The notes beneath the pieces are model-generated. The model saw only the letters and a program-made list of their open reading frames with translations, had not been told where the DNA came from and did no database searches. A stretch of 64,000 nucleotides of DNA. It comes from Nelumbo lutea (taxonomy: Eukaryota; Streptophyta; Magnoliopsida; Proteales; Nelumbonaceae). Position numbers and translations under genes: made by a program. Each line of letters begins with the position of its first letter. The first letter of the stretch is position 1. Where the stretch lies: assembly GCA_022828595.1 (NCBI GenBank), contig JAKGHH010000004.1, forward strand, positions 79,202,270 to 79,266,269, in the 5' to 3' direction. Below, one piece after another: positions 11,061 to 23,819 of the stretch.

Positions 11061-12263
11061 GCAATTTGCTCTTTCGAGTCTCCTCATAAGATCATTATCT
11101 TCTTGGTGCTTGGGACAAGTGAATGGTTATCCAAAACATGTAAAAGAGAAAAAAAAAAAATAGTACATTGTGATTCTTGCAAGGAGAAATTGTAGAGTTG
11201 CACACTTTTTTTTTTCCTTATCAAAAGCGTCTGCATAACAAATGTTTTGAGAAGCTGCACAGTTGTCATGGAATATAGTAATCAAATATATATCATCTTT
11301 GTATTATTAAAAATTCCCAATTTCTTTGTTGCAGAACAATTTCATTTATTTATTTATTTATGTACTTATTGAGAGAATGGGTGGTGGTGGTGGTTATGGT
11401 TATATGCAAGGACTAAAATATTGATACCCAATACCCTAAATTAAATGGGTATTAGTGCACAATATCAATATGGTCAATATGTTATATTTTTATTTTATAG
11501 TTATTAGAGAATTCTATTTATCATTTTAAAGTTGTAGTTGTTTAAAACAAATCTTTGTATATATCTGAATACATCGATACCAATGCGGTATATACCCTAT
11601 ATTGGGCATATTGTGTCAATATTTTATTTCTTGGTTATATAATATTATAAAATTTTCCTTGTTTGTTATATAGGTTGCACCTTGTGCTGTTATAAATTGT
11701 ACCTTTTTTGCTTCTAAGATGAAATGTAAGATCCCAATATAAAGCCCCGAAGAGAATGGGGCTCTTGTCAAATATCATACCCAATAATGTGTTTTCAAAG
11801 GGTAAGGTCATGAGTTTTATATAATTTGGGTAAAATATCGTACCCAATAATGTGAACTACTACTCACTTAGGTCCTTGAACTTTCATTTCCAACAAGAGC
11901 AACTGTTACTTTCATATTCCAACACTCCATTCCTTCCTGTCTTTAGCATTTTATTTGCAAATCTAATATGACACTTTTAGACATATATGAGACCATTTTG
12001 CCCTCTCATTTATTGCATTTCCAAAATCCAAGTATGACACTTTTTCCCATCTTTATTCTTTTCTTCTCTTTTGTTTAAGAGAGAACAGAGGAAAGTTGAA
12101 ACCCACTATCTTTGTTGGTTACAATCAATAGTAAAGGACAGGGAAAAATGGTTTCATAAAAGTTCAAAACAGATGGAATACCAAAGGCAGGAGCAAAATG
12201 TTAGATCTGAAGATACAGGATAGTCCTCTATCGCAAATGGAAGTCCGGTGTACCCCAAAGTAC
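11061..12263. other. intergenic, AT-rich repeats
   Basis: No gene recognised. About 11640-11870 contains two near-identical blocks (ATACCCAATAATGTG / GTACCCAATAATGTG) about 105 bp apart and TATA-rich sequence, probably a decayed element. The rest is AT-rich. Confidence 0.35.
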
Positions 12264-12433
12264 GAGTTCACATCTGCGACCCACAAAGGGGTGCCCCACG
12301 ACGTCCCACAGCACATCCCCATTGTGTACATCCCCGATGATAGTATCAGAAATGATGATGTCATTATCGAAAGATATTCCCAATACATGACGGGGATGTG
12401 CTGTGGGACATTGTGGGGCGCAGATCTGAACTC
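12264..12433. ncRNA. long imperfect fold-back (candidate small-RNA hairpin or MITE)
   Basis: The arms 12264-12331 and 12384-12433 are inverted copies. They share GAGTTCA-ATCTGCG, CCCCAC and an 18-bp perfect block (12303-12320 against 12392-12409, GTCCCACAGCACATCCCC). The left arm carries a 15-17-nt insertion relative to the right, and the loop is about 50 nt. Outside the arms similarity fades within about 30 bp. It does not match a conserved plant miRNA family that I recognise. Alternatives are a young MIRNA-like inverted duplication or a small fold-back transposon. No target duplication found. Confidence 0.45.
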
Positions 12434-14992
12434 CCCAACTACAGATAATTTTCTGCATTTCACCCTTTTAATTTTGATGAATGATCAAAAGAATACTATA
12501 TTAAAGGATTAATCAAAAAAAAAAAAAAAACACCACAGTTTGCTAACCATCTAGGAGGATTATCAAAACCACACTTCCTAATCCATTTAAGTCTTCATGA
12601 ACTGAGCCATAAGATGAGCTGGCTCAGTTACAGTTCCATTACATGTAGAATCAAAACATTTACACATGGATATAATATTGTACAAATTAAAAAGGCACTG
12701 CCAAAGAATATTCAGAGATTGCTGATTATGTGGCTATACATGCATGGTACACATCAGGACCATAAATTTATGGGTGAACCCTGTGAGTAAAGTTTCTTTC
12801 TTTTTCTCTTTAATCTGTCTTTTATTGATCTCTTTTTCTCAAAATATTAACCTATAAGTTTTATGATTCATACGTTAATTGTACAAACTTACATGCATTT
12901 CACTTATCCAAAATATCTTTCATAAATCATACAATATCTGTACTCAAAATTTGTTTGTTTTAAAAGCCATAATTTTGATGATGGCAAAAAATGATTTTTT
13001 TTTTTTTTGAAATACAACCAACTTGTTTTTACTTCTCCAAACAAAAACACAGTTCAAAAACAGGATTGAGAAAAAATGAATGACTTGCCACTAGGTTCAG
13101 CTAGGTCTTGTCCAATCTCAAGCACAGATCAATCCACATAAACAGAGAGATAGAGAGAGTACAAACTCACGGAACCCTAAACCCACAAGGCTGAAAATAT
13201 ACAAATCTGACAATAGAAAAAACAGAGGCGGCAACCTTAAATGGCCCATGGGCTTTTCCCAAGGCTAAGCCCGAACCCAACCTAACTCGACCTATGCCTT
13301 TACACCGATTGGGTTGAAAACTTGGACTTGGCTTGCCCAATAGCCCAAGCCCAGTTCAGAATCTAGCTTGGTTTGGTCTCAAACCCGACCCAACCCATCC
13401 AAAAAGTTGCATCCCAACTTTTTCGCATATGTCACCATCATTTTGCATTGCTAGTAGGGTGGAAAAGAATATTGATCTCGACATATTCATTTTCGTAGTG
13501 AAAAGACAAAATTCATAGCCATTGTACCCCTTTATCAGAAATTGGATGTGCCCAAAATCATTAAAGATAAAATAATGGATTTAGGGGGGTGGGGTATTTG
13601 CATATATGCATGAATTAAAACAAAATCATGCACAAACAGCTCCTTAATTAGTCGTGGGAAAAAGGCAATTCATCAACTTTGGGTTGTGTTTGGTTTGATG
13701 GGAAATAAGAGAGAAACAGAAAGCTATGGAATCTCTCTTGTTTTCTATCAAACCAAACATATATATATATATATATATATATATTAGCCTTATAAGATGG
13801 GGCATTATTTGTCAAGCTGGATGAATGTGTTGTCCAGCTGAGCTAGATAGGGATTCCTCTGCCAGCAGAAGTCACGGGATTAGACCAAGTCAGCCTGTTG
13901 ATAGAACCTAATTGGAATGAACTACCTTCAAACATCAAAGAATTGTAAAGACTACTCAAAGTGGGGTTGACTTCTTTTTTTCTTTTCTATTTAGATTTTC
14001 ATTAATCTATAGAGGAAGGAGGAATACAAGTTTCTTTGTCTTACCTCAAAAAATAGGGGACAACCCACCCAAGTCATGCCAATACCAATAATTTAGATCT
14101 TCTGTATGTTCTCTACCATGGTATTCCAACTTCCAAACAATACCCATGTCTAGACAATCAGGAACATTATAGATAGATCTGCTTTATGCTCTCTCTCTCT
14201 CTCTGTGATTAGGTGAGGTAACACCAGAAGACACAAGCTACCAAACTGCTGTGCCCAGAAGCTCAGCAGTTGAACCATTGTTTATGGCTTATTGCATGAA
14301 TTAAGCAATGAAGGGTGGGAAAGAGATAATCAACTAATCCAGTCTAGATCCTCTGATACTTCAAAATCAACATACTCGGCTTAGACAAGACTTTGATGTG
14401 TTCTAATGAGAAAGTGATGGACCACTTCCCCCCATCTCTACGTCATAATGATATGGGGGGGGGAGAAAACTTACACCGTCAGTGATTGAGACAATTTTAT
14501 TACATTATTTGATTACTTTTATATCCATTAGTGTAATTCAACTGTTAGACTCATGAATCCAAGTGCTAAGCTTAGGTTTTCTTGGACATCCAAATCAACA
14601 CTAGAATTTTAGAGATGGGTGTTGAGTAGCAGAAAAGCATATGTTCAGCTTTTCCTCTTAACAGAAATATAAAAGAGAGCCAAGTTTAAGAAATCCTAGG
14701 TAAAAAATGAGGAGCTTTTTCCTTAGAGAAATAACAATATTTTGGAAGAAAGATTTGTGAGGTTAGGAAGAGATCAGAATGCATGAGCCAAAGGAGTAAA
14801 GAAGGCCCAGTACCACTGAAACTACCTGGTTCAGGGGTTACTTGGAGTAACATTAAAGCCTTTGTATTAGATCTTCTCCATTACATCAACCCTCACCACC
14901 CCAGTACAAAAATAGTAAATTTCTTCAGAAAAAGAAACAAAATGATGAAGCAGAGAGTTTATTAATCTCTTGATGATTTTTAGCTGAAGAAC
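12434..14992. other. intergenic; repeats and formin leader
   Basis: No gene recognised. About 13210-13420 is a repeat rich in GGCCCAAGC/CCAACCCAACC motifs, also seen near 5.9, 46.1 and 50.3 kb. About 13686-13760 is a small hairpin element followed by (AT)n. The last few hundred bases should include the formin promoter and 5' leader. An ATG at 14783 opens a 60-codon frame that stops before the formin start and may be a leader ORF or chance. Confidence 0.35.
13686..13760. repeat. short hairpin MITE plus (AT)n
   Basis: GTGTTTGGTTTGATGGGAAA near 13685 pairs with the inverted TTTTCTATCAAACCAAACAT ending at 13760, with AAGAGAGA/TCTCTCTT continuing the stem. A run of AT dinucleotides follows (to about 13786). 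About 75 bp, non-coding. Confidence 0.5.
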
Positions 14993-17900
14993 ATGGGTTA
15001 TAGTCATCAGATCTTTTGTGCGATCCTCTTCATCTTTGTACTCATTTCATTTCTCAACTACCAGATTTTGATGTCAGGTGCTTCATTGAGTGCAGTAAAT
15101 AATTCTGTTGAACGTGGCATGAAAGAGTTCTACTGGGTGGAAGATAGTTCAGAAACCCAGATTAAGATTAGAAAGGTCTCAGGAAACGATGAGAATGAAG
15201 AGAAGACGGCTTTGATCTTAGAGAAGTTCAGATTATTGCTTGGACTAAACAATGTCCACTTAAGAAGTCCAAAACATGATCACGTTGAACATGGGTTCTC
15301 AGCACCTTCTCCAGCATCATCAATTGAAGCTGAAGCTCCAGTTCCTGTACACTCTCATCATCATCATCCATCACTTCATCCAAGTCCGGCCCAGCCACCT
15401 AACAAGGCTCAATATGGGAATGGGAATAAAGCTAGAGTTAAAAGAAGAATTGTTATAGCAATTCTTGTATCCATTGGAGCAACGCTGGTTCTATTTGTTC
15501 TTGGGCTCATCTTGGCCTTGCAGAAATTGAAAACATGTTGTCAAAGGAGATATGCAAGCAGAATGGTATCTAGAAGGGGATCAAAATTTGAGAATTCCTC
15601 AAATTCAATAATCAAGGTAAGTTCTATTCCAGGCCCAGATCTTTCTTATTTAGATTCATTAGCTCCAGTTTCAGAGCTAGAAGCATCATGTATAAATCAC
15701 ACTTGTGAAACTTTGGCCATATCAACCAAACAAGAACTATTGAAGTCTTTGTCAGATGAGGTAGATGGATCATGCAGAAAATCGACGAATGCAGAATGTG
15801 ATTATGTGAGTTGCTCTTCTGCTGAGGAAATTCTTTCTGTCCACGCACGTGTAGAACCAATCAAGAGTAGTAGTAAATCTTCATCTACCTATGGAAGTAT
15901 TCATCCTGAACTCCTGTCTCTTGATGATGAATCATTTCACTCGTTTTGTGATTCATATTCATCAAATGTAAGGCTATCCAATGCTTCAGAAGGTGGTCTG
16001 AGTGACCCACCCAACCACTGTTTAAGAGAGCCTACGCTGCCCCACTCACCAACTCCTCCCTTGACACCGGATCTAGAACCATCTCTATATTCAAATTTGC
16101 ACTCTTCTCCTGAATCTCCAATTGAAATCAAGCAAAGAACATCAATATCCCCTTCTTTCAATTGTCTGCAAGATTTACTTCCACCTCCACCACCACCACC
16201 AACTCCTCCTCCTCCTCCTCCACCACCACCACCTATTTTTCTGGATTCACCTCGGCATTCAGATTCATCTTCAGGATCGAATCAAGGCCCAACTGAATAT
16301 GGGACTTCTTCTCCTATTCCTACACCAATTCAGTCTTCAATAACCCAATTGGGTAGTAATGGAAGTATTCCTCCCCCACCATTCCCACCTTTGCCACCTC
16401 TCTTGCCAACTCCGTTTCAAAAGGGCCAACCACCGCCACCCCCACAATGTGTACTTCCTCGATCTACACCAGTTGGAAAGAATGGAGAGCCATTGCCAAA
16501 ACTAAAACCACTTCACTGGGATAAAGTAAGAGCTGCCCCAGATCGTTCCATGGTGTGGGACAAGCTGAGATCAAGCTCATTCGAGTAAGCTAACACTGTC
16601 TTTTGTCATTTTCTTTCTATTTCAATATATTTTCTATTTAGACTGAACCATCTTGTGGGGCAATGAAACAGGTTAGATGAGGAAATGATTGAATCACTCT
16701 TTGGGTACAATTTCCAAAGTTCAATTAAGAATGATGAAGGTATGAGCAAGAGTTCATCCCCAAGTAGGCACATTCTTGAGCCTAAGAGATTGCAGAACAT
16801 CACCATACTATTGAAAACCTTGAATGCGACTATTGAGCAAGTCTGTTATGCACTTGTGCAAGGTATCGTACCTAGATCGTAAAAGTCACTAGAAACAAAT
16901 AAGATTGCATTAATCATTCTGTTTGTGCCAATTATTTGATATTTTCGGTGGATAAAAGCAGGGGATGGATTGCGCTTACAGCAACTAGAGGCACTATTGA
17001 AAATGGTACCAACCAAAGAAGAAGAGGCCAAGCTCTCAAACTATCAAGGAAATGTCAATGACCTGGGGCCAGCAGAGAGGTTTGTGAAGATGATGCTTGG
17101 AATACCCTTCGCTTTTCGGAGGATTGAGGCCATGCTCTATAGAGAAATTTTTGAAGATGAGGTGGTTCATCTCAGAAAGTCCTTTGATATTCTAGAGGTA
17201 AAAAAATCTAATACTGCAAAGCTATTTTAATTTTGAACCAGTCATTTGGCATGGCTGCCATTTGAGTTCCTCCTGTGTTTTTTTTTTTTTCAGGAAGCCT
17301 GCAAGGAACTCAGATCAAGCCAGATATTTCTGATATTACTTGAAGCTGTACTTAAAACAGGAAACAGGATGAATGTTGGAACAATCAGGGGGGGTGCCAA
17401 AGCATTCAAACTAGATGCCCTCCTTAAACTTGCAGATGTGAAAGGAACTGATGGGAAGACCACATTACTCCATTTTGTTGTCCAAGAAATGAATCGTTCA
17501 GAAGGAATTAGAGAATTTGAGATCAGTACAAAGAAGAGTCATCCAAAAGTTAAGAACAAAACTATTGATGAAAGGGAAGAAGATTACAGAAGAATGGGCT
17601 TAGATCTTGTTTCAGGCATGAGTGCTGAACTCTGCAATGTGAAGAAGACAGCCACCATAGACTGGGATGTGCTGGCGAGCTCAATCACAACCCTATCAGA
17701 TGGAACGATCAAGCTGCAACATCTAATACACAAGGATTTGTCTATGGATGCTCAAAGTGAGAATTTCATTCACTCTATGAGATCTTTCCTGAATCATGCA
17801 GAGAAGAGTATCAAAGAGTTACAGGAAGATGAAGATCGAGTCCTATCACATGTGAGAGACATCACAGAATATTTTCATGGAGATGTGGGCAAACATGAAG

Positions 17901-18022
17901 CTAATCCACTTGAGATTTTTATGATTGTGGGAGACTTCCTGGCTATGTTAGATGAAGTCTGTAAAGAGCTTAGAAGCTTGAAGACCCCAAGTGGTCAAAA
18001 CTCTGTGGCTCCTTTCCGATAG
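14993..18022 (+). CDS. class I (transmembrane) formin, 4 exons
   Basis: Actin nucleator anchored in the plasma membrane. Exons are 14993-16584, 16672-16862, 16962-17197 and 17294-18022, all GT-AG, giving 915 residues. Residues 1-30 are a signal peptide ([20 protein letters not shown]). A Ser/Pro/His-rich outer segment includes [13 protein letters not shown] membrane helix lies near 150-175 ([20 protein letters not shown]). A Ser-rich cytoplasmic linker leads to an FH1 region near 395-490 with long proline runs. The FH2 domain begins near 501 ([15 protein letters not shown]) and includes [35 protein letters not shown] and [16 protein letters not shown]. This order, and the four exons split within FH2, are those of plant class I formins. 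The first ATG of the frame was chosen because it starts the signal peptide. No defect seen. The subtype cannot be fixed without a tree. Confidence 0.95.
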
Positions 18023-18238
18023 ATAATATCAATCTGTAGGTTTATAATTATAAATGTATAGACTTTTTGTATGAGATCTCTGTTTTTTACCTTTTTCTGG
18101 GTATTCAATTGCTTTCATCCAACTGTTCATGTGTCTAATAGTTACATTTTCAATCAAGCAAACATTGTGACTGTTGATGTAGCTACTAATATCATCTTCA
18201 ATCAGATTGATTTGAAATTAAAATATCTGCTTCACATC

Positions 18239-18289
18239 ATCTCTCTGTCTCTCTCTCTCTCTGTCTCTCTCTCTCTCTCTCTCTGTCAA
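18239..18289 (+). repeat. (CT)n microsatellite downstream of formin
   Basis: TCTCTGTCTCTC-type repeat of about 50 bp, shortly after the formin stop. It may lie within the 3' UTR or just beyond it. Confidence 0.8.
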
Positions 18290-18320
18290 TGGTGATGCTG
18301 TTGATGTCGTAAACTCCTAC

Positions 18321-18508
18321 CTATTCTCGACATCGATCGATCCTCTCCTTAACGTTCTTGTCTTCCTCTACAAAGACTGCTGCTTCTTTCACCATCATCT
18401 CAATCCCTTCCTGATTAAGACTGCAGACATCATTCGTAATATAATTCCACTCTTCCCTGTTTGAAGCCTTGTCCTCTGCCTTCTTAGCACTCACTGTAGC
18501 GCGTGCAT
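18321..18508 (-). pseudogene. BiP-type HSP70 gene fragment
   Basis: Read on the minus strand, one frame gives [33 protein letters not shown] and [20 protein letters not shown]. These correspond to the substrate-domain end of an ER-type HSP70 (family pattern AEDK...ITND..RLSQEEI..MV.EAE.FAEEDK.VKERIDARN). A stop follows at 18321 and similarity is lost. Only about 60 codons survive, with no start and no upstream ATPase domain, so this is a dead fragment. It lies antisense between the formin and VAMP genes. Confidence 0.7.
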
Positions 18509-19138
18509 GATTGCATCAACATCAAACCTCTTATCATACGTTAAAAAGCAAAACCCCTCTAAACAAATCAAAATTAAGCACAGAATCAACACAGTCTCTT
18601 GTTTGAAACTTATTGGACGGAGATTCAAAACCAGAGTGTTGCAGGGATCAACCTTGTCACAACCCCACCAACAGACTCAATTATCAGAAAATATAGTGCA
18701 ACATCGAGCAAAAAGGATGCCTGCAAATAACCAGAAAGAACAAGAACACAGCAAAGGAACATGGGCAATCGCCCTGTTTAACAGTGACATCACATCACCT
18801 TTATGTTTTTTGCATTGAGAATTCCACAATGGAAGCAGCAGCTTCGTAAGGAATTCAACAGTGATATCATATATCAAAGGGTTTTGGATTTATAAAGGTA
18901 ATAACTGTTTGTTCTTCAGTTCTTGTTGACTGGGTAATCCGAATTCGATCCGTCTATGATTTGGTGTACCATATATCCGATTCGATCCGATCCGATTGCT
19001 GAGATTTTAAGCCCTTGGACCGGGCCACGTAAAAGAAGGTTCACCGCCATTCTTGGCCATTTGCGTTCTGGCGCTGAGAGAGCAGAGCAGAATATATGAA
19101 TGAATTTTCTCAAACCCATCACCACACTCCATCCCTGT

Positions 19139-19173
<35 letters not shown>

Positions 19174-19453
19174 CAAATCTCACTTAGACTTGTCTGAATA
19201 GATGCTCTGTAATTTGGTTACCTTGCTTGCTCTGTAAATAAAGGCATTGCTTCTCCCCCTTTTTTGGATTAAAGCGAGACCCGCCGAATTTCAGAAACCA
19301 ACCCAGCAACTTCTAGAGTTTTCTGAGAAAATAGAAAAGTTGATTACTTGATTTACCGAGTAGGAGGAGGAAGAGAAGGTTTCTCCAGTGAAGAAGAGTT
19401 GTCCGGCGGTGAGTTGGTATTGTTTCCTCCTCAATTTCTCGGCCCACTCGAAA
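18509..19453. other. intergenic; VAMP leader
   Basis: No further gene recognised. A (CT)n microsatellite at about 19140-19170 and the CT-rich sequence up to 19453 are likely the promoter and 5' leader of the VAMP gene; pyrimidine-rich leaders are common in plants. Confidence 0.4.
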
Positions 19454-22308
19454 ATGAGCCAGCAGGAATCGTTCATCTACAGCTTCGTGGCTCGAGGGAC
19501 GATGATCTTGGCTGAGTACACTGAGTTCACTGGCAACTTCCCTGCCATCGCGTCCCAGTGCCTTCAGAAGCTCCCCTCCTCCAACAACAAGTTCACCTAC
19601 AACTGCGATCACCACACCTTCAACTTCCTCGTCGAAGACGGCTACGGTATTCATTCCACTGCTTGCTTCTGCAGATCTTTTCTTCCTTCACTTTTTCTTT
19701 ATTTTTTAGTAGATATAGGGTTTAGTGACGCTAGTTGTTCCATCATGGTTGGTTGATGTTTGCTATCCATCGTAGTTGATTTCAAGTTAGAATTTTTAGA
19801 CAACTTGAAATGGATATAATAGGATTATCTCATGACCTAACCGATCCAGAGAACTTTATATGCTTCTTCGCCATGAACTTGAATACTTATAGAAAAGAAA
19901 CAAGAAAAATTGCTGTTCTTGTCGTAGTTGGTATTGTTTCAACTTTTAATCTTATAGGGAATTATCATGCCTTTTGTTTATAAATTGGAGTGTTTTTCTC
20001 TAGACTTGCATGAATTGGCCTTGGTGAGGGTGAGGGTTTTGATTGATGTAATTGACTGGTTAGAGTTCCTTTATAAGGGAAAGAACCTGAAGAGTAGTTA
20101 GAACTAGCATGAAAGAAGTAGTAACAGACTTGGATGGAGAAACCAATCTGAAAATGCTTTATTTTCTGGTGAAGCCTTTGATTTCCAGGGTCTCTCTTTT
20201 GAAAAACGTTCTCAGACGTTTCTTAGGATGAGAATGAAAATTTCCTTTGCCTCTTCTTTTTTCTCTTGGGACAAATTCAAACCTTGTGGAGGGTATGTTC
20301 GATCAAAATAACAGTTGATTCATACCTGCAAAGTGCAAATCGTATTGCTCCATTCATGGACAGGGAATTTGCCTAGCCTTTGGCTTTATGTTCACTGCAT
20401 ATGTCTACAGAAACCATTGGTTTATTAAGGTGATCGTCAAGCATGTTTGGGGTAATGCTACTATATAATGCACATATATTTACCTAATGCAATTATCCTT
20501 TCCACATATTGTGGTTACAATTCAAGTGCTCAAGAGTTAAAAGAGTTAAGTATGCAGTGCAAGGATGATAGAATATTTTCCTTTCTATCTTTTGTTTGTT
20601 AAGGTTAATGTGGTCTTGATGATTAAGTTTGACAGGGAGAACTTTCTCTGCCACACCCTTCTCACATCTTGATGCTCTTTGGATGTCATAGCATATTGTG
20701 TTGTTGCCAAAGAATCCATTGGGAAACAGGTGTCTATAGCTTTTCTTGAACGCATAAAAGCAGACTTCAAAAAGAGATATGGTGGGGGTAAAGCTGATAC
20801 AGCCGTTGCCAAGAGTCTTAACAAGGAGTTTGGGTATGTTTATTCAAGAGATACCACCTTTGTGAATAGGTTGCATCTTTACCCAAGGTTTCTCTGTTTC
20901 AGTTTTCAGCTTCAGTTTTCTCTGTTTCAGTTTTCAGCTTCAGTTTTCAAGTGTTTTAATCATAAAAAGGAAAGTGAAAATGTCTTTTTCTTACCCCCTT
21001 TTATTTTCTTTTTCTCTCCCTTTCCTGTTTCTTCTCTATTTCATCTTTATCCTCCCTATATCTTCTCTATTTCGTCTTGTACTATCCTATTTCAAACATA
21101 ATGAATTGCTTCAAATTTTGAAATTTGTTTATAGCCCCTTCATATTCTTCCATTCTTTTTGGGTATAACAATAATTACCAGTGGAAAATGGTTCTGAAAT
21201 TGCAGCCCAGTTATGAAAGAGCACATGCAATATATCATTGACCATGCTGAAGAGATTGGGAAGCTTTTAAAAGTGAAGGCTCAGGTTTCAGAAGTGAAAA
21301 GTATTATGCTGGAAAATATAGACAAGGTATATTTACTGGCATTTTACTCTGTCCTAAAACTAATATGCGCACCTCTACTGATTATGTATATATACAACTA
21401 TTTGAAATTAGTTGTGCATGAGATCACAGGCTTATGTGAACAAAAAAAAATGCCGAAAGTTAGGACCATATCCAGTCTACTCCTCTCAAGACCCCAGATA
21501 ACTAGGACCAGCATTGGGTAATAGCCTTTATTTGAAATGACATTGTATATGTGCCCTTTGTGGAACTTGATGCAATCCCATGTTCATCTCTCCCTTCCCA
21601 CCCTACCTCTGATCACACGCTGTACAAATTTAAATCATCCATCAAAAGAATTTACAACTAAGGTGGATGACCAGGTATCCAAGAAATTTAGTTAGGGAAG
21701 TGATCTACTGTACAGTAGAACTTCAAATTCAACTTAACGTCAGAAAAATGGATATTGGGGGTGCGGGAGGGAGATTATTGTGTTACCCATATAGAGCTAA
21801 TGGCTCAATTAGCTATAATTTTTAGACAATAGAAATGTTTTAGTTGAGCAGAAGGCTCTTTTTATGGACAGATTCTTCTAAAATGTCTATATAGTGCTGT
21901 TTGTTGTCATCATGCTATGGTGGTTTTCCTACCTCAACATTATTTTGCTTCAGTTATTCGTCATTTATTGACCTGATGAATTCCTTTTCAGGCTTTTGAT
22001 AGAGGAGAGAAGCTAGATATTCTTGCGGACAAAACAGAAGATCTGCATTCTCAGGTGGGTTAACCATTTCACTTGGTAAATGTAAACCAGCTCGCAATTT
22101 TCTTATACTATAGTGCATTATACAGGCATTGAACAATTATAATGGATGAAATTTACAGGCCCAAGAATTCAAGAAAGTAGGAACACAAGTTCGGCGGAAA
22201 ATGTGGTTCCAAAACATGAAAATAAAGTTGGTTGTTCTTGGAATACTCTTGCTTCTGGTCCTAATTATCTGGGTTTCTGTTTGCCAAGGATTCGATTGCA
22301 CCAACTAA
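19454..22308 (+). CDS. VAMP724: VAMP724-type longin R-SNARE, 5 exons
   Basis: Vesicle SNARE of the plant VAMP72 group, acting in fusion of secretory vesicles with the plasma membrane. Exons are 19454-19646, 20692-20833, 21206-21326, 21992-22054 and 22159-22308, with GT-AG introns and a joined 222-residue frame. Residues 1-120 are a longin domain ([55 protein letters not shown]). The SNARE helix spans about 130-190 ([20 protein letters not shown]), with the zero-layer arginine R156 in DRGEK. A C-terminal membrane anchor lies at about 196-217 ([19 protein letters not shown]). [19 protein letters not shown] and [14 protein letters not shown] resemble VAMP724 more than VAMP721/722. The first ATG in frame is used. 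No defect seen. Confidence 0.95.
20889..20947 (+). repeat. 28-bp tandem duplication in VAMP intron 2
   Basis: Two direct copies of a block containing TCTCTGTTTCAGTTTTCAGC, about 28 bp apart, shortly after the exon 2 donor. It is within the intron and probably without effect on the protein. Confidence 0.7.
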
Positions 22309-23811
22309 TACTTCTTTGGATGCACATGTTTCAATTATGTGTATGAAGCTTCAATCAAAATGATTGGAACTCAACAGAGGGTAGGGAAAAAAAGAGCAGC
22401 TTGAGGGTGATTAACAGAACTCTATAAGAAGCATTGCAACATTGGTTAAGCTATGGGGTTTTCTTCTTCTTCTTCTTCTTCTAGTGTGTGTCTGAAGCGG
22501 GGATAGTATTGTAAATGTGGAGTCATAACTTGGTTGTTCATTTATTTAATGGTCAAATAATAAAACGATATGCTGGGTTTTCCTTTTTGTTTGTTGCTTT
22601 TTTTCCTTACGTACTACTGTGCAATTGTGAACGGTTCTTAGTTAGAGTGGAGTTCTCACTTTAGTGTTGCAAGATTTGAGCTAATGTACAGAATATTTAG
22701 CTCCGGCACTAAAATATCAAATAATAAATTTAATGGAAGATCAATGTTCAGCATATCTTAGTGGAACGTCAGTTAACGCATTTATTTTGTGGCGGTGGAA
22801 AATAATCTTCTAAAACCAATAAAACAGTCTAGAAGTCAGAAAGCTAATGGTGGTCTTGTTAAAAGTACCCAGTACCCAGTAGGTCCCGATTATCATTGTT
22901 TACGGTTTGAGTTAAAATATTTATCTATTTTAGGTGGAGCTTTGTGCAACATTGCTGTTCTCATTCTCTCAATTGATTCCTTCCCAAAGGTTAAGTTGGT
23001 CTTCACTAATTTGGCTCTTGTAGGCAAGGTTCAAGGTATTGACACATATCAACCCATATCGATATCAGGATTCTGACCGGTTCACGGGGGAGGAACCTTA
23101 AACCGATCCTCCTGAACTAGTTTTGAAAAAAAAAATTAAAAAAGTGAAAAAAAGTATTGGCATCGCCCGATATACCCGTATTGATATTTGGAACCTTATT
23201 TGCTATTGCATAATGTGAACAGTGAAACCTGATACATCTTGCAATGACAACTTGCTTCCTGTTTTTAAAAGATCTTTCATTGCAGAACCAGATTTCAAAT
23301 TATCGATATGATGTATTTGGATGTATAAAAATGCATTGATATGTTGATTTCTTATTAAATTTGTGATAATTTTACTTGTATTAGTAGATCCATGGATTTT
23401 TCAAAAAATTAAAAAAAGTCAAAATTTATAAAACAATTCCTATTTATATGTTTTAATGGTTTTTTATGGTAAGTAAAATTTGTGAGATTGATATGCAAAT
23501 GATCCATCACACAAGCAATTCTTCAATTAACTAAGAGCATATTTTTTTTGATAAATGAATTAACTAAGAACATATTAATAATAAATAAAGCAAAACAAGA
23601 CAAGAACAAACCAACACAAGAGAGTCCCCCTATCTTTTTATTATTTTTTATTTAATATTACTATACAATATATATATATATATCTTCATTTTTATTATTC
23701 ATTATTTATTATTTTCTCTTTTTTATTTAATTTTGTCAATTATTTATTTTATTATTGTTTTCCTATGGAACCCTATTTGTATATTTATTGATTATTTATT
23801 TTATTGGATTA
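22309..23811. other. intergenic, AT-rich
   Basis: The first part includes the VAMP 3' UTR, with a (TTC)n run at about 22465-22482. No gene is recognised in the rest. The segment from about 23550 is very AT-rich and probably belongs to the LTR of the decayed copia element described below. Two similar blocks (TTAACTAAGAGCATAT / TTAACTAAGAACATAT, about 23525-23573) lie near its edge. Confidence 0.4.
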
Positions 23812-23819
23812 GCGGCATT

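Noticed and set aside
12164..12512. Three overlapping open frames on both strands
   Set aside because: They arise from the inverted repeat, which mirrors open frames. No protein family is recognised.
22789..23076. 95-codon plus-strand frame after VAMP
   Set aside because: No recognisable domain; composition like the surrounding intergenic DNA.
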